Shown here: positions 1 to 7,501 of the stretch, in pieces
Position numbering within the stretch: position 1 is the first letter of the stretch
How the letters are laid out: each line of letters opens with the position of its first letter
Assembly: GCA_020633515.1 (NCBI GenBank)
Contig: JACKDM010000068.1
Coordinates: forward strand, 1 to 21,093
DNA: 21,093 nucleotides
Origin: Myxococcales bacterium
GTDB taxonomy: Bacteria > Myxococcota > Bradymonadia > UBA7976 > UBA1532
Direction: 5' to 3'
Program-made: the position numbers and the translations under genes
Notes under the pieces: generated by a model
The model's database searches: none
The model's input: only the letters and a program-made list of their open reading frames with translations
What the model was told of the DNA's origin: nothing

Positions 1-420
1 CTCATGGCTCACGTCGCGACCGACGCCGAGGCGAAGTGGCTCGTCGATCTCAACCTCAACCAGCAGACCCCGACCGAGCGCCTCTTCGGCGCGCGGCACA
101 CCTGGTTCGCGATCGTCACCGGCACCGATCCCGGCGAGTCGACCACGATGAAGCGGATCGGATGGCTCAAGGACAAGTATCACATCGAGCCCAACTTCAT
201 CGTGAACAACAAGAACTCGCAGCGCGGCGGGGTGCACGTCAGCGCCGTCGGCCTCAGGGGCGGCGTCGTCATCACGTCGTGCAAGTCCATCACCGCGTCG
301 AATGCCGGGCCCTACGTCGCCAACACCAACACCGGCAATCTGAACCCGGTGCCCTACCTGCGACCGATGTCCCTCTCGGACAAGGCCTTCTACACCAACC
401 AGTTCGAGTCCGGCGAGTAG
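1..420 (+). CDS. Unrecognised protein, 3' part (possibly 5'-truncated by window edge)
   Basis: An open frame runs from the window edge to TAG at 418-420. An ATG at position 4 gives 138 residues, but the codon before it is also open, so this may be only the C-terminal part of a longer protein. I do not recognise the family. The sequence has no signal peptide or membrane segment and is less Ala/Pro/Arg-biased than its neighbours. It contains a WLKDKYHIEPNFIVNNKNS stretch, then a Gly/Val-rich beta-like part (GGVVITSC) and an Asn-rich turn region (NTNTGNLNP). The natural amino-acid composition argues for a real gene rather than a chance frame in GC-rich DNA. Its last 31 bases overlap the 3' end of the converging gene on the other strand. 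Confidence 0.6.
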   Translation, partial: LMAHVATDAEAKWLVDLNLNQQTPTERLFGARHTWFAIVTGTDPGESTTMKRIGWLKDKYHIEPNFIVNNKNSQRGGVHVSAVGLRGGVVITSCKSITASNAGPYVANTNTGNLNPVPYLRPMSLSDKAFYTNQFESGE

Positions 421-1262
421 ACGCGATCCCATGCGCCGAGCACCCGGCACAGCTCGGCGCTCGTCGTCGCGCGGCCGAGGTAGGGTGCCATCTCCGGCCG
501 CGCATGGCCCTCGCCGTACGCCGCCACCACCCGCGCCACCGCGGCCCGCGGGCTCCCCGTCTGCGCCGCGATCGCATCGAGACCCTCACCCGCCGCGTAC
601 AGCGCCACGATCGTCTGCGTCCGCCCCTTGCGGATGGCACCCGGCCGCGTCAGGAACCGCAGCCGCCGCCCGATGTACGCGGGCATCTCCGGCCACGCCG
701 CCGCCCGCTTGAGCGTCAGCCCCACCCGCGGCGTCGCGAGGATGGCATCGTCGATGGCATCCGCCTCTGCCAGATGCAGCGGGCTCCCCGTGTCATCGAC
801 CCGCCGCCCCGCGATGTCTCCGTCGAGCGCCGCCACCGAGTCATGCCCCGTCCGCCGCAGCAGGTGATCGACCGTGTTGCAGCTCCCATCGACCAGGGTG
901 CCTTCGCCCTCGACGCTCCGGATCAACACCCCACCGAAGACCCCCGGCCCCCCGCAGCTCAGGTCGAGCCCCTTGAACGTCCCGCCCCGGTAGCTCGCGC
1001 CCGCCCGATGGAAGTACCAGCCCCCCACCCGCTGCTGCACCGGGTGCGCGTGCGCGAAGGGATCGGGGTGATGCGGCGCCCGCAGGTACAGCTCGACCTC
1101 CCGCAGCCGATGCGCCACCCCGCCGGCGACCAGCGCCGCGCGCCGCAGCAGGATCGCCGCGATCGCCGCGCCCCAGCCATCGACGACCGCGGGATCGATC
1201 AGCCCGCCGTCATCCGGCGGCGGGGGAGGGGAGAGCGCGTCGATCAGCTCGGGCCATGCCAT
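390..1262 (-). CDS. Divergent 3-methyladenine DNA glycosylase (AAG/Mpg)-like protein
   Basis: Codes for 290 residues from ATG at 1262. Residues about 37-130 follow the layout of the AAG/Mpg fold. A REVELYL segment matches the family's E-x-E-A-Y motif, with Glu57 and Tyr59 at the places of the catalytic Glu and intercalating Tyr. His71 in DPFAHAH stands where the family has its D-x-A-x-H histidine. Later come GGTFKGLDL, a GGVLIRSVE strand, and PRVGL plus IGRRLRFL near residues 180-205, as in family C-terminal parts. In the family these enzymes flip and excise alkylated bases; activity here is inferred. The last about 80 residues hold a helix-turn-helix-like stretch (GLDAIAAQTGSPRAAVARV). No signal peptide is seen, so it is probably cytoplasmic. 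It lies 32 bases downstream of the VWA gene on the same strand and may be co-transcribed. Fold similarity is moderate, and the protein could be a non-catalytic relative. Confidence 0.62.
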   Translation of the reverse strand: MAWPELIDALSPPPPPDDGGLIDPAVVDGWGAAIAAILLRRAALVAGGVAHRLREVELYLRAPHHPDPFAHAHPVQQRVGGWYFHRAGASYRGGTFKGLDLSCGGPGVFGGVLIRSVEGEGTLVDGSCNTVDHLLRRTGHDSVAALDGDIAGRRVDDTGSPLHLAEADAIDDAILATPRVGLTLKRAAAWPEMPAYIGRRLRFLTRPGAIRKGRTQTIVALYAAGEGLDAIAAQTGSPRAAVARVVAAYGEGHARPEMAPYLGRATTSAELCRVLGAWDRVYSPDSNWLV

Positions 1263-1294
1263 GCCCGCCCCATACCACGCCCGCCGGGATCATG

Positions 1295-3898
1295 TCAGCA
1301 TCCCATCCGCGCCCGCCGCCACCCGACGAGCAACAGCAGCCCGATCAGCGCCGCCCCGCCCGCGCCTCGCCCCGGCGCCTGCCCGCAGCCGTCGCCGCCA
1401 TCGCCCGACGGCAGCCGCCCCATGTCCACCGCCGCGTCGCCCGCGTCGGGCACCACCCCCCGGTCCTCGACCCCCGCGTCCGCGACCCCCGCGTCGGGCA
1501 CCGCCGCGTCGGGCTCGACCACGAAGCGCGGATCCACCCCCGGCGTGAAGTCGGTGCAGCGCCCCTCCACGCAGGTCGTCCCCGTCGGGCAGCGCAGCGC
1601 CACGCACGCCGCGTCGGCCCGACACTCGCCGCCCACGCACGCCATGCCCGCCGGGCAGGCCACCTCGGCGCACGGATCGGCCACGCACGCGCCGTCCACC
1701 GGATCGCAGCGCGCCCCCCGCAGGCAGCGCCCCTCGCACGGATCGAGCGCGCAGACCCCGTCGACGCAGGCCTGCCCCGCCCCGCAGACCACCCCCCGGC
1801 ACGCCGCCACGCACCCGCCCTCGCGGCAGAACTCGCCCTCGTCGCACATCACCTCGGCGCACGGATCGGCCTCGCAGACATCCCCCAGGCACCGCTCGCC
1901 CGCCGCGCAGCCCTCGTGCCGACACGTCGCCGGCACGCACGCGCCCAGATCGCAGCCCTCGCCCTCGCCGCAGACCACCCCCCGGCACGGATCCACGCAC
2001 CCGCCCGCCGCCGCGTCGCAGCGCGTCCCCGCCGGGCACCACGCCGCCGCGCACGGATCGGGGTGGCAGTAGCGCGCCCCCGGCCAGGCGTTGACGCAGG
2101 TGAACCCCGGCCGGCACTCACCCGCCGCGCCGCACGGCTGCGCGCACTCGCCGGCGAGGCAGGCATAACCCGTCGGGCACCGCGCGTCGTCGTCCACCCG
2201 CCCGTCGCAGTTGTCGTCCACCCCGTTGCACGCCTCCGGCGGCGGCGCCCCGCACAGGCCACAGGCGTTGATCAGCCCCTCGTCGAGCTCACCATCGCAG
2301 TCGTCGTCGCGCCCGTTGCACACCTCGACCACCGGCCCCACCGCGTCCTCGCACGCCGCCAGCCAGCCATCGGCCCCGCACGCCGCCGCGTCCGCCGCGC
2401 ACGCCGCCGGATCACACCGCCGCCGCCCCACCCGGCACTCGCCCACGTCACCCTCGGCCCCGCACGGCAGCGCCCGCTCGTCGACCAGCCCATCGCAGTC
2501 GTCGTCCGCCCCATCGCAGCGCTCCTCCCGCGGCACCACCCCATCACACGCCGCCCACGCCCCGCCCACGCACAGCTCGACCCCCGCCCGGCACGCGCCC
2601 AGATCGCTGCTGCACGCCCGCGCGAGCGGCAGCGCCGACAGCGGCCGGTTGTCGACCACCCCGTCGCAGTCGTCGTCGCGCCCGTTGCACACCTCCTCCC
2701 GCACCCCCACGCAGCCCCCGCACGCGTTCTGCACCGCCTCGTCCACCGCGCCGTCGCAGTCGTCGTCCACCCCGTTGCACGCCTCCGGCGGCGGCGGCCC
2801 GCAGCGCCCGCACGCGTTGAGCGCGCCCTCGTCGATCCGCCCGTCGCAGTCGTCGTCGACCCCGTCGCACACCTCGGCCGGCGTCGGCCCGCACCGCCCG
2901 CACGCGTTCTGCACGCCCTCGTCGACCACCCCGTCGCAGTCGTCGTCCTCGCCGTTGCACCGCTCCGTCGGGATCGCCTCGCGGATGATCGCGTTGAACG
3001 CCCGCCGGAGCGACGCCAGATCCCGCGCCTCGTACGCCCCGCCCGCCACCAGATCGAGCTCGCCCGCCCGATCTACCGCCGTCCCGCCCGCGCGCGCCAG
3101 CAACGACAGCTCGTCGAGCGCGCGCTGATTGACCGCGTACGCCAGCACGAAGGTGCGCACCTCCTGCTCGACCGCCTCCCCGCCCGCCTCGAACGCCAAC
3201 CCCCGCAGCGCCTCGGCCCGCGCCACCAACGCCGCCGCGCGCTCCGCCGGCGGCACGCAGCTCTCCCCGCCATCGGTCAACAGCACCACCGCCGTCTGCC
3301 GGCACCGCGCCCCCGCGTCCGCCTGCCCCGCCTCGAGCAGATACTCCGCCGCCAACCGCAGCGACTCCGCGATCGGCGTCGGCCCCTCCGCGCGCAGCTC
3401 CCGATCCACCGGCCACTGCTCCCGGTGGTTCATCCACTCGATCAACGCGCCCTCGTTGTCCTCCCCGAACGGCACCAGCAGCGAGGACGCCTCGCCCGCC
3501 CCGCCCGGGTACAGCCGCCCCGCACACTCGCCCGCGTAGTCGAGCGGATCCTCCAACAGCCCCTCGTAGCTGTTGTTCTGCCGCCCGTCGACCGCGCCCC
3601 GGTTGATGTCCTCGCCCTCGATCTGCGGGTAGCGCATCAACGCGAACTCGACCTCGCTCTGCGTCGACAACAGCCCGGTCACGACCTCCTTGGCGACGAA
3701 CAGCCGGCTCGTGCCGCCGTTGCCCGGATACTCCGCCGAGTTGTCCCCCCCGGTCGGCAGCCCGGTCGCCACGTCGACGCCCATGCTGCCCGACGTGTCG
3801 AAGATCAACAGCACCCGCGCCTTCTGACGCTGCTGCGCCGCCGCCGGGGCCATCAAGGCCACCAGCGCGGCGAGGGCGAACCACGGCCCGCGCATCAT
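1295..3898 (-). CDS. Secreted von Willebrand A protein with MopE repeats, Cys-rich stalk and MYXO-CTERM-like anchor
   Basis: Codes for 867 residues from ATG-ATG at 3898. I chose this start because it opens a signal peptide (MMRGPWFALAALVALM, cleavage after AAA near residue 21). A VWA domain follows (about 27-300) with an intact MIDAS: DTSGS at 34-38, a TPIAES threonine and LLTDGG. Next are seven MopE-type motifs of the form C-[ND]-G-x-D-D-[DN]-C-D-G-x-x-D (about 310-580), likely metal-binding turns. A Cys-rich region (about 575-785) of C-x-x-G-x-x-C-x-x-G-x-C modules follows. The end is an Asp/Ala/Val-rich linker, then GCGQ, a short hydrophobic helix and RRAR, which fits the MYXO-CTERM sorting signal although only one Cys is present. 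The protein is probably surface-attached and may bind a ligand or matrix; the partner is unknown. It follows the lipoprotein gene by 86 bases on the same strand and appears to have its own promoter. Confidence 0.9.
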   Translation of the reverse strand: MMRGPWFALAALVALMAPAAAQQRQKARVLLIFDTSGSMGVDVATGLPTGGDNSAEYPGNGGTSRLFVAKEVVTGLLSTQSEVEFALMRYPQIEGEDINRGAVDGRQNNSYEGLLEDPLDYAGECAGRLYPGGAGEASSLLVPFGEDNEGALIEWMNHREQWPVDRELRAEGPTPIAESLRLAAEYLLEAGQADAGARCRQTAVVLLTDGGESCVPPAERAAALVARAEALRGLAFEAGGEAVEQEVRTFVLAYAVNQRALDELSLLARAGGTAVDRAGELDLVAGGAYEARDLASLRRAFNAIIREAIPTERCNGEDDDCDGVVDEGVQNACGRCGPTPAEVCDGVDDDCDGRIDEGALNACGRCGPPPPEACNGVDDDCDGAVDEAVQNACGGCVGVREEVCNGRDDDCDGVVDNRPLSALPLARACSSDLGACRAGVELCVGGAWAACDGVVPREERCDGADDDCDGLVDERALPCGAEGDVGECRVGRRRCDPAACAADAAACGADGWLAACEDAVGPVVEVCNGRDDDCDGELDEGLINACGLCGAPPPEACNGVDDNCDGRVDDDARCPTGYACLAGECAQPCGAAGECRPGFTCVNAWPGARYCHPDPCAAAWCPAGTRCDAAAGGCVDPCRGVVCGEGEGCDLGACVPATCRHEGCAAGERCLGDVCEADPCAEVMCDEGEFCREGGCVAACRGVVCGAGQACVDGVCALDPCEGRCLRGARCDPVDGACVADPCAEVACPAGMACVGGECRADAACVALRCPTGTTCVEGRCTDFTPGVDPRFVVEPDAAVPDAGVADAGVEDRGVVPDAGDAAVDMGRLPSGDGGDGCGQAPGRGAGGAALIGLLLLVGWRRARMGC
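2195..2965 (-). repeat. Seven MopE-type coding repeats (DDDCDG motifs)
   Basis: The stretch repeatedly shows the + strand string gtcgcagtcgtcgtc at irregular spacing. On the minus strand it encodes D-D-[DN]-C-D-G within a Cys/Asn/Asp framework, seven times in the VWA protein. Spacers between copies differ in length and carry extra Cys pairs such as NACGRCG. The repeats are coding and keep frame. Confidence 0.85.
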
Positions 3899-3925
3899 TC
3901 GGGAACCCCCCAGAGTCGAGCGCGC

Positions 3926-3955
3926 AGTATGGCGCGGCGGCGGGGAACGGCTCAA
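3926..3955 (-). promoter_or_regulatory. Candidate sigma70-type promoter of the VWA gene
   Basis: On the minus strand TTGAGC (3955-3950) and CATACT (3931-3926) are separated by 18 bases in the 86-base gap behind the lipoprotein gene. The predicted start of transcription lies about 20 bases before the VWA start codon. Four of six -10 bases match consensus. This is pattern-based only. Confidence 0.45.
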
Positions 3956-3984
3956 CCGGGGGAGCTGCCGCCGCCTCGCCCGGC

Positions 3985-6009
3985 TCAGCGAGGCGAGATC
4001 GCGCAGCCGAAGTTGCCGGTGATCGAGCGCGCCGTGCGCGTGCGCCCGTCGAAGTCGACGACGAGCAGATCGGTCCCCGAGTCGATCGACCACGCCCCGA
4101 CGAGGTGGGGGAACGCCGCCCGCGGGAAGAACAGCGAGTACACCAGCGGCGCCGTCTGCCACGCGTCGCGCCCCCGCAGCAGCCGCCCCAACCGCATCAC
4201 CCGCTGGTTGTTCAGCCCCGCGTCGACCCACGCCACCATGATCTCCTCCGCCGCGCGCCCCGCCCCTGGCTCGATCGGCATCAGCGCCGGCGACGCCGCC
4301 GCCGAGCCCGTGAAGACGATCGGCCCCTCCACGATCGCGCCCTCAGCGTCGAGAAAGACCGCCCGCACCGCGACGTTGCGGCCCTCCGGCTCGGTCCACG
4401 CCACCACGAAGCGTCGATTCACCGCCAGCCACCGCATCACCGGCGCCGCCGCCCCCACCGTGCGCGAGATCGTCACCGCGTTGCGCACCGATCCGTCGAT
4501 GTTGACCAGCCGGAACTCCAGCGTGCCCGCCGCCCCCGGCCGCTCGCTCTGCACATAGGCGAGCCCGTAGCGATCCCCGCTCCACGCCAGCGCCGGCGCC
4601 GAGTGATGCGTCCGGTTGTTCGGCAGCAGGATCTCGTTGGCCCGGTTGGGGAAGTTGGCGAGGTGCGCGAACGCGATCGCGTGGTTGCCGGCCGCGTCGC
4701 GCGTGTCCTGGCTCCACGCCGCGCCCACCCCGGTCCCGTTCCACGCGAGCGTGATGTCATCGGCCGCGTCGGCGTTCGAGAACCACGTCGTCGCGCCGAA
4801 GCCACCCGCCTGATCGATCCGGGTGATCTCGACCCCGGTCCCGCCCACGTCCCCGTAGCCCACGCCGAGCACGAAGCCATTGCCGCCGGTGCCTTCGAGC
4901 GCGACGCCCTCGACGTCGACGTCGCCGCTGTCGTAGCGCTCGATCGCATAGGGATCGATCTCGAACTGCCGCCCGCTCAGCAGCGCGAACCAGGGCGTGC
5001 TGCCCTCGCTGATCCACACCGCGCCGAAGAACTCCCCGTTCACCGCGATCGCCGGCCGCGCGTCCTCCGAGGGCCCGAGATCGGTCGGCTGCACCTGCGG
5101 CTGCAAGCCCTCGTCGCTCGTGCCATCGCAGTCCTCATCGCGGCCATTGCACTGCTCGGGGCGCGCCGCGCCGGCGATCGCCGAGCACACCGGCTCCCCC
5201 TCGCTCGCCGCCCGGCACACCAGCGTGCCATCGCGCCGGCACTCCCCGATCCCCACCTGACACGCGATCCCGAGCCCGGGCACGTCGTCGTCGATCCCGT
5301 TGCAGTCATCGTCGACGCTGTTGCACACCTCGACCGACGGCTCCACCCGCCCCACGCACGCGCCGAAGACCCCGCCCATGCACGCCCGCTCCCCCGCCAC
5401 GCAAGCGCCCACATCGCTCCCGCACGCCTCGCGCTCCCCGTCGACGCAGTCACAGCCCTCGTCGGTCATGCCATCGCAGTCATCGTCGACGCCATCACAC
5501 GCCTCGACGTCCGCCGGCGCCACCCCCCCTTGACACGGCACGTCGAAGGAGCCGTCCTCGTCGCAGACCTGCACCCCGAAGCGACACGCGCCCACGTCGC
5601 TGCCGCAGGTCTGCGTCGCACCCGGCTCGCACTCGCGCGCCCCCATGTCGGGCGGCACGCCATCATCCGGCGGCGGCACGCCATCGTCCGGCGGCGGGAG
5701 GCCATCATCCGGCGGCGGGATGCCATCATCCGGCGGCGGGATGCCATCGTCGACCGGCGGGATGCCATCATCGACCGGCGGGGTGCCATCGTCGAGCGTA
5801 ATGCCATCATCCGGCGGCGGGATGCCATCATCCGGCGGCGGGATGCCATCGTCGGGCACGACCCCATCGGGTGTGCCACCGTCCGCGTCGCCCCAGTAGT
5901 CGGCGCACTCGGGCGTATCGCGGGGAAAGTCGGCGCAGGTGCGCTCGGCAGGCGAGCCGAGGCACCCACTCAGGCAAAGCGCTGCCAGCGCCCACGGGGT
6001 GCGGTTCAT
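3985..6009 (-). CDS. Lipoprotein with Pro/Asp heptad repeats, MopE motifs and propeller-like C-terminal half
   Basis: Codes for 674 residues from ATG at 6009. AGGAGG lies five bases upstream on the minus strand, and the start opens a lipoprotein signal (MNRTPWALAALCLSGC, lipobox LSGC, acylated Cys16). Upstream in-frame starts were rejected because they precede this clean signal. After a short Asp/Gly linker come eight PP[PV]DDG[ILV] units (about 50-120), probably an extended, acidic spacer away from the membrane. Residues about 125-300 hold Cys-containing modules with GSDVGACRFG and GSDVGACVAG and three MopE motifs (CDGVDDDCDG, CNSVDDDCNG, CNGRDEDCDG). The C-terminal about 365 residues contain repeated beta-rich pieces ending in W or Y (FGAVWIS, GLAYVQS, FVVAWTE, IMVAWVD), as in propeller-like proteins of deltaproteobacterial surfaces. 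It is the first gene of the leftward cluster with the VWA protein, so the two may act together on the cell surface. The ligand is unknown. Confidence 0.88.
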   Translation of the reverse strand: MNRTPWALAALCLSGCLGSPAERTCADFPRDTPECADYWGDADGGTPDGVVPDDGIPPPDDGIPPPDDGITLDDGTPPVDDGIPPVDDGIPPPDDGIPPPDDGLPPPDDGVPPPDDGVPPDMGARECEPGATQTCGSDVGACRFGVQVCDEDGSFDVPCQGGVAPADVEACDGVDDDCDGMTDEGCDCVDGEREACGSDVGACVAGERACMGGVFGACVGRVEPSVEVCNSVDDDCNGIDDDVPGLGIACQVGIGECRRDGTLVCRAASEGEPVCSAIAGAARPEQCNGRDEDCDGTSDEGLQPQVQPTDLGPSEDARPAIAVNGEFFGAVWISEGSTPWFALLSGRQFEIDPYAIERYDSGDVDVEGVALEGTGGNGFVLGVGYGDVGGTGVEITRIDQAGGFGATTWFSNADAADDITLAWNGTGVGAAWSQDTRDAAGNHAIAFAHLANFPNRANEILLPNNRTHHSAPALAWSGDRYGLAYVQSERPGAAGTLEFRLVNIDGSVRNAVTISRTVGAAAPVMRWLAVNRRFVVAWTEPEGRNVAVRAVFLDAEGAIVEGPIVFTGSAAASPALMPIEPGAGRAAEEIMVAWVDAGLNNQRVMRLGRLLRGRDAWQTAPLVYSLFFPRAAFPHLVGAWSIDSGTDLLVVDFDGRTRTARSITGNFGCAISPR
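5645..5858 (-). repeat. 21-bp tandem coding repeat (PP[PV]DDG[ILV] units)
   Basis: The + strand shows near-identical copies of atgccatcatccggcggcgg with a 21-base period, interrupted by one degenerate 18-base unit (TLDDGT). Eight full heptapeptide units are encoded inside the lipoprotein gene. The near-identity at DNA level suggests recent copy-number change by slippage or recombination. Each step of 21 bases keeps the frame. Confidence 0.9.
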
Positions 6010-6068
6010 CGGGGCCTCCTCTCCGGTCTCATCCAGCGGCGCCGGCGCGTGGCCGGTCGACGCGGCTG

Positions 6069-6098
6069 ACCATGCCGCAGCCCCGCCCTCCGGCGCAA
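6069..6098 (-). promoter_or_regulatory. Weak promoter candidate for the lipoprotein gene
   Basis: On the minus strand TTGCGC (6098-6093) is followed after 18 bases by CATGGT (6074-6069), about 60 bases before the start codon. It lies in the 153-base divergent gap shared with the HD-protein gene. Matches to consensus are modest. Confidence 0.3.
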
Positions 6099-6126
6099 TC
6101 GAGCCGGCGGCGCCCGCCCGGGCGCA

Positions 6127-6155
6127 TTGTCGCGTCGGCGCGAATCCGCTACGGT
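6127..6155 (+). promoter_or_regulatory. Promoter candidate giving a leaderless mRNA for the HD-domain protein
   Basis: TTGTCG (6127-6132) and TACGGT (6150-6155) are spaced by exactly 17 bases. The expected start of transcription, about seven bases after the -10, falls on or next to the ATG at 6163. The gene also lacks a convincing ribosome-binding site, which fits leaderless initiation. Confidence 0.5.
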
Positions 6156-6162
6156 GCAGGCG

Positions 6163-7443
6163 ATGTCGCCCGCCCTCCTGCCGCCGATCCCGCCCGCGCT
6201 GCGCGCCCTCGAAGCCGTCTACATCGGCCCCGCCGCCCGCCTCGCCGTCGGCGGCGCCCCGATCCACGTCCGCCCCGAGCTCGCCATCCCCGCCGACGCC
6301 GCCACCCTCCGCGACGCCCACCCCGCGCTCGCCCCCGACCCCCACCGCCGCGGCTCGCTCCTCGCCGACCGCTGGCGCGTCTGGCCGGCGCCCGATGGCA
6401 TCGAAGCCTTCCTCACCGCCCGCGCGATCCCGGCCGACGCCTTCGCCGTTCGCCCCGACGGCGGCCTCGTCGACCCGCTCGACGGCTTCGCCGACTTCCG
6501 CGCCGGCCAGCTCCGCGTCCCCGACGCCGCCTGGGGCCGCCGCGACGCGCTCCCCGTCGAGATCCCCGCGCTCGTCGGCGAGCTCGCCGCCCGCGTCGAC
6601 GACGGCCTCGTCGAGCGCCTCGCCGAGCACGCCCACCACGTCTTCCGCGCCGACCGCCACGAACTGCGCGCCGCGCTCACCCGCCTCCTCGTCAGCCGCC
6701 GCGCCGCGGGCATGCTCGCGCTCCTCGCCCGCAGCGGCGTGCTCGCCTACGTGCTCCCCGAGGCCGCCGCGCTCGTCGACTTCCACCGATCCAGCCGCCA
6801 CCACCACAAGGACGTCTGGAACCACACCCGCGTCGTCGTCCGGCAGGCCGTGCCCCGCCCCGTCATCCGCTGGGCCGCGCTCATGCACGACATCGGCAAG
6901 GCCCACACCCGCGGCTACGCCCCCGGCGGCAAGGTCCACTTCCTCCGCCACGATGAGCTCGGCGCGATGATGTTCGAAGGCATCGCCCACCGCCTCGACT
7001 TCCCGCCCGCGCTCGGCGAGCGGATCCGCCTCCTCGTGCTGCACCACCTCCGCGCCGGCATGTACCTCCCCGAGTGGACCGACGCCGCCGTGCGCCGCTT
7101 CGCCGCCGACATGGGCCCGGTCCTCGACGACCTGCTGCTCTTGTCGCGCGCCGACGTCACCAGCCGCCGACCCGGCAAGCGCCGCGCGGCGATGTTCTCG
7201 CTCAAGGCGCTGCGCGACCGCATCGACGCCGTGCGCGCCGCCGACGCCGCCGCCCGCCCCCAGGTCCCCAAGGGGCTCGGCACCGAGATCATCCGCGCGC
7301 TCGGCGTGCCCCCCGGCCCCCGCGTCGGCGAGCTGCGCCGCTGCTGCGAGGAGGCGGTGCGCGACGGCCGCCTCCCCCCGAGCCCCGATCTCGACGCCTG
7401 CCTGCGCTTCCTGCGGGCCATCGTCGAGCGGGACGCGGCCTGA
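6163..7443 (+). CDS. HD-domain protein of the poly(A) polymerase/tRNA nucleotidyltransferase type with degenerate head
   Basis: Codes for 426 residues from ATG at 6163. A TTG 36 bases upstream is also in frame but coincides with the -35 box, so it was not used. The C-terminal half is an HD phosphohydrolase domain: RHHHKDVWNH, then ALMHDIGKAHTR with His242-Asp243, and later histidines (LRHDELGAMMF, LVLHHLRAGMY). In layout it matches the HD part of bacterial CCA-adding enzymes and PcnB relatives. The N-terminal part keeps the end of a nucleotidyltransferase head (GGLVDPLDGFADFRAGQLRV resembles the family's LIDPFGGxxDL stretch) but lacks the GGxxRD and D-x-D catalytic motifs, so nucleotide addition is unlikely. 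The remaining activity is probably metal-dependent phosphohydrolysis of a nucleotide or RNA end (inference). The DUF3108 gene follows 58 bases downstream on the same strand. Confidence 0.85.
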   Translation: MSPALLPPIPPALRALEAVYIGPAARLAVGGAPIHVRPELAIPADAATLRDAHPALAPDPHRRGSLLADRWRVWPAPDGIEAFLTARAIPADAFAVRPDGGLVDPLDGFADFRAGQLRVPDAAWGRRDALPVEIPALVGELAARVDDGLVERLAEHAHHVFRADRHELRAALTRLLVSRRAAGMLALLARSGVLAYVLPEAAALVDFHRSSRHHHKDVWNHTRVVVRQAVPRPVIRWAALMHDIGKAHTRGYAPGGKVHFLRHDELGAMMFEGIAHRLDFPPALGERIRLLVLHHLRAGMYLPEWTDAAVRRFAADMGPVLDDLLLLSRADVTSRRPGKRRAAMFSLKALRDRIDAVRAADAAARPQVPKGLGTEIIRALGVPPGPRVGELRRCCEEAVRDGRLPPSPDLDACLRFLRAIVERDAA

Positions 7444-7501
7444 ATAGGTCCACCGAGCCCCCGTCGGCGGGGCGTCCTCCACGCACGAAGCAGGTGCCGC
7501 C

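Noticed and set aside
2195..2965. Regularly recurring gtcgcagtcgtcgtc resembling a CRISPR array
   Set aside because: Repeat spacing is irregular, the flanking bases are conserved as codons, and the copies encode DDDCDG in frame.
3899..4231. Longer N-terminus for the VWA protein (start at 4231)
   Set aside because: It would overlap the lipoprotein gene and bury the signal peptide. A promoter candidate lies just before 3898.
1256..4558. An 1100-codon open frame on the + strand opposite the VWA and lipoprotein genes
   Set aside because: Low-complexity Arg/Ala/His/Pro text antisense to proteins with clear signal peptides and domains.
7457..7473. Small GC hairpin between the HD and DUF3108 genes as a terminator
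   Set aside because: Only a five-base stem and no T-run, so it is mentioned with the DUF3108 gene but not listed as a feature.
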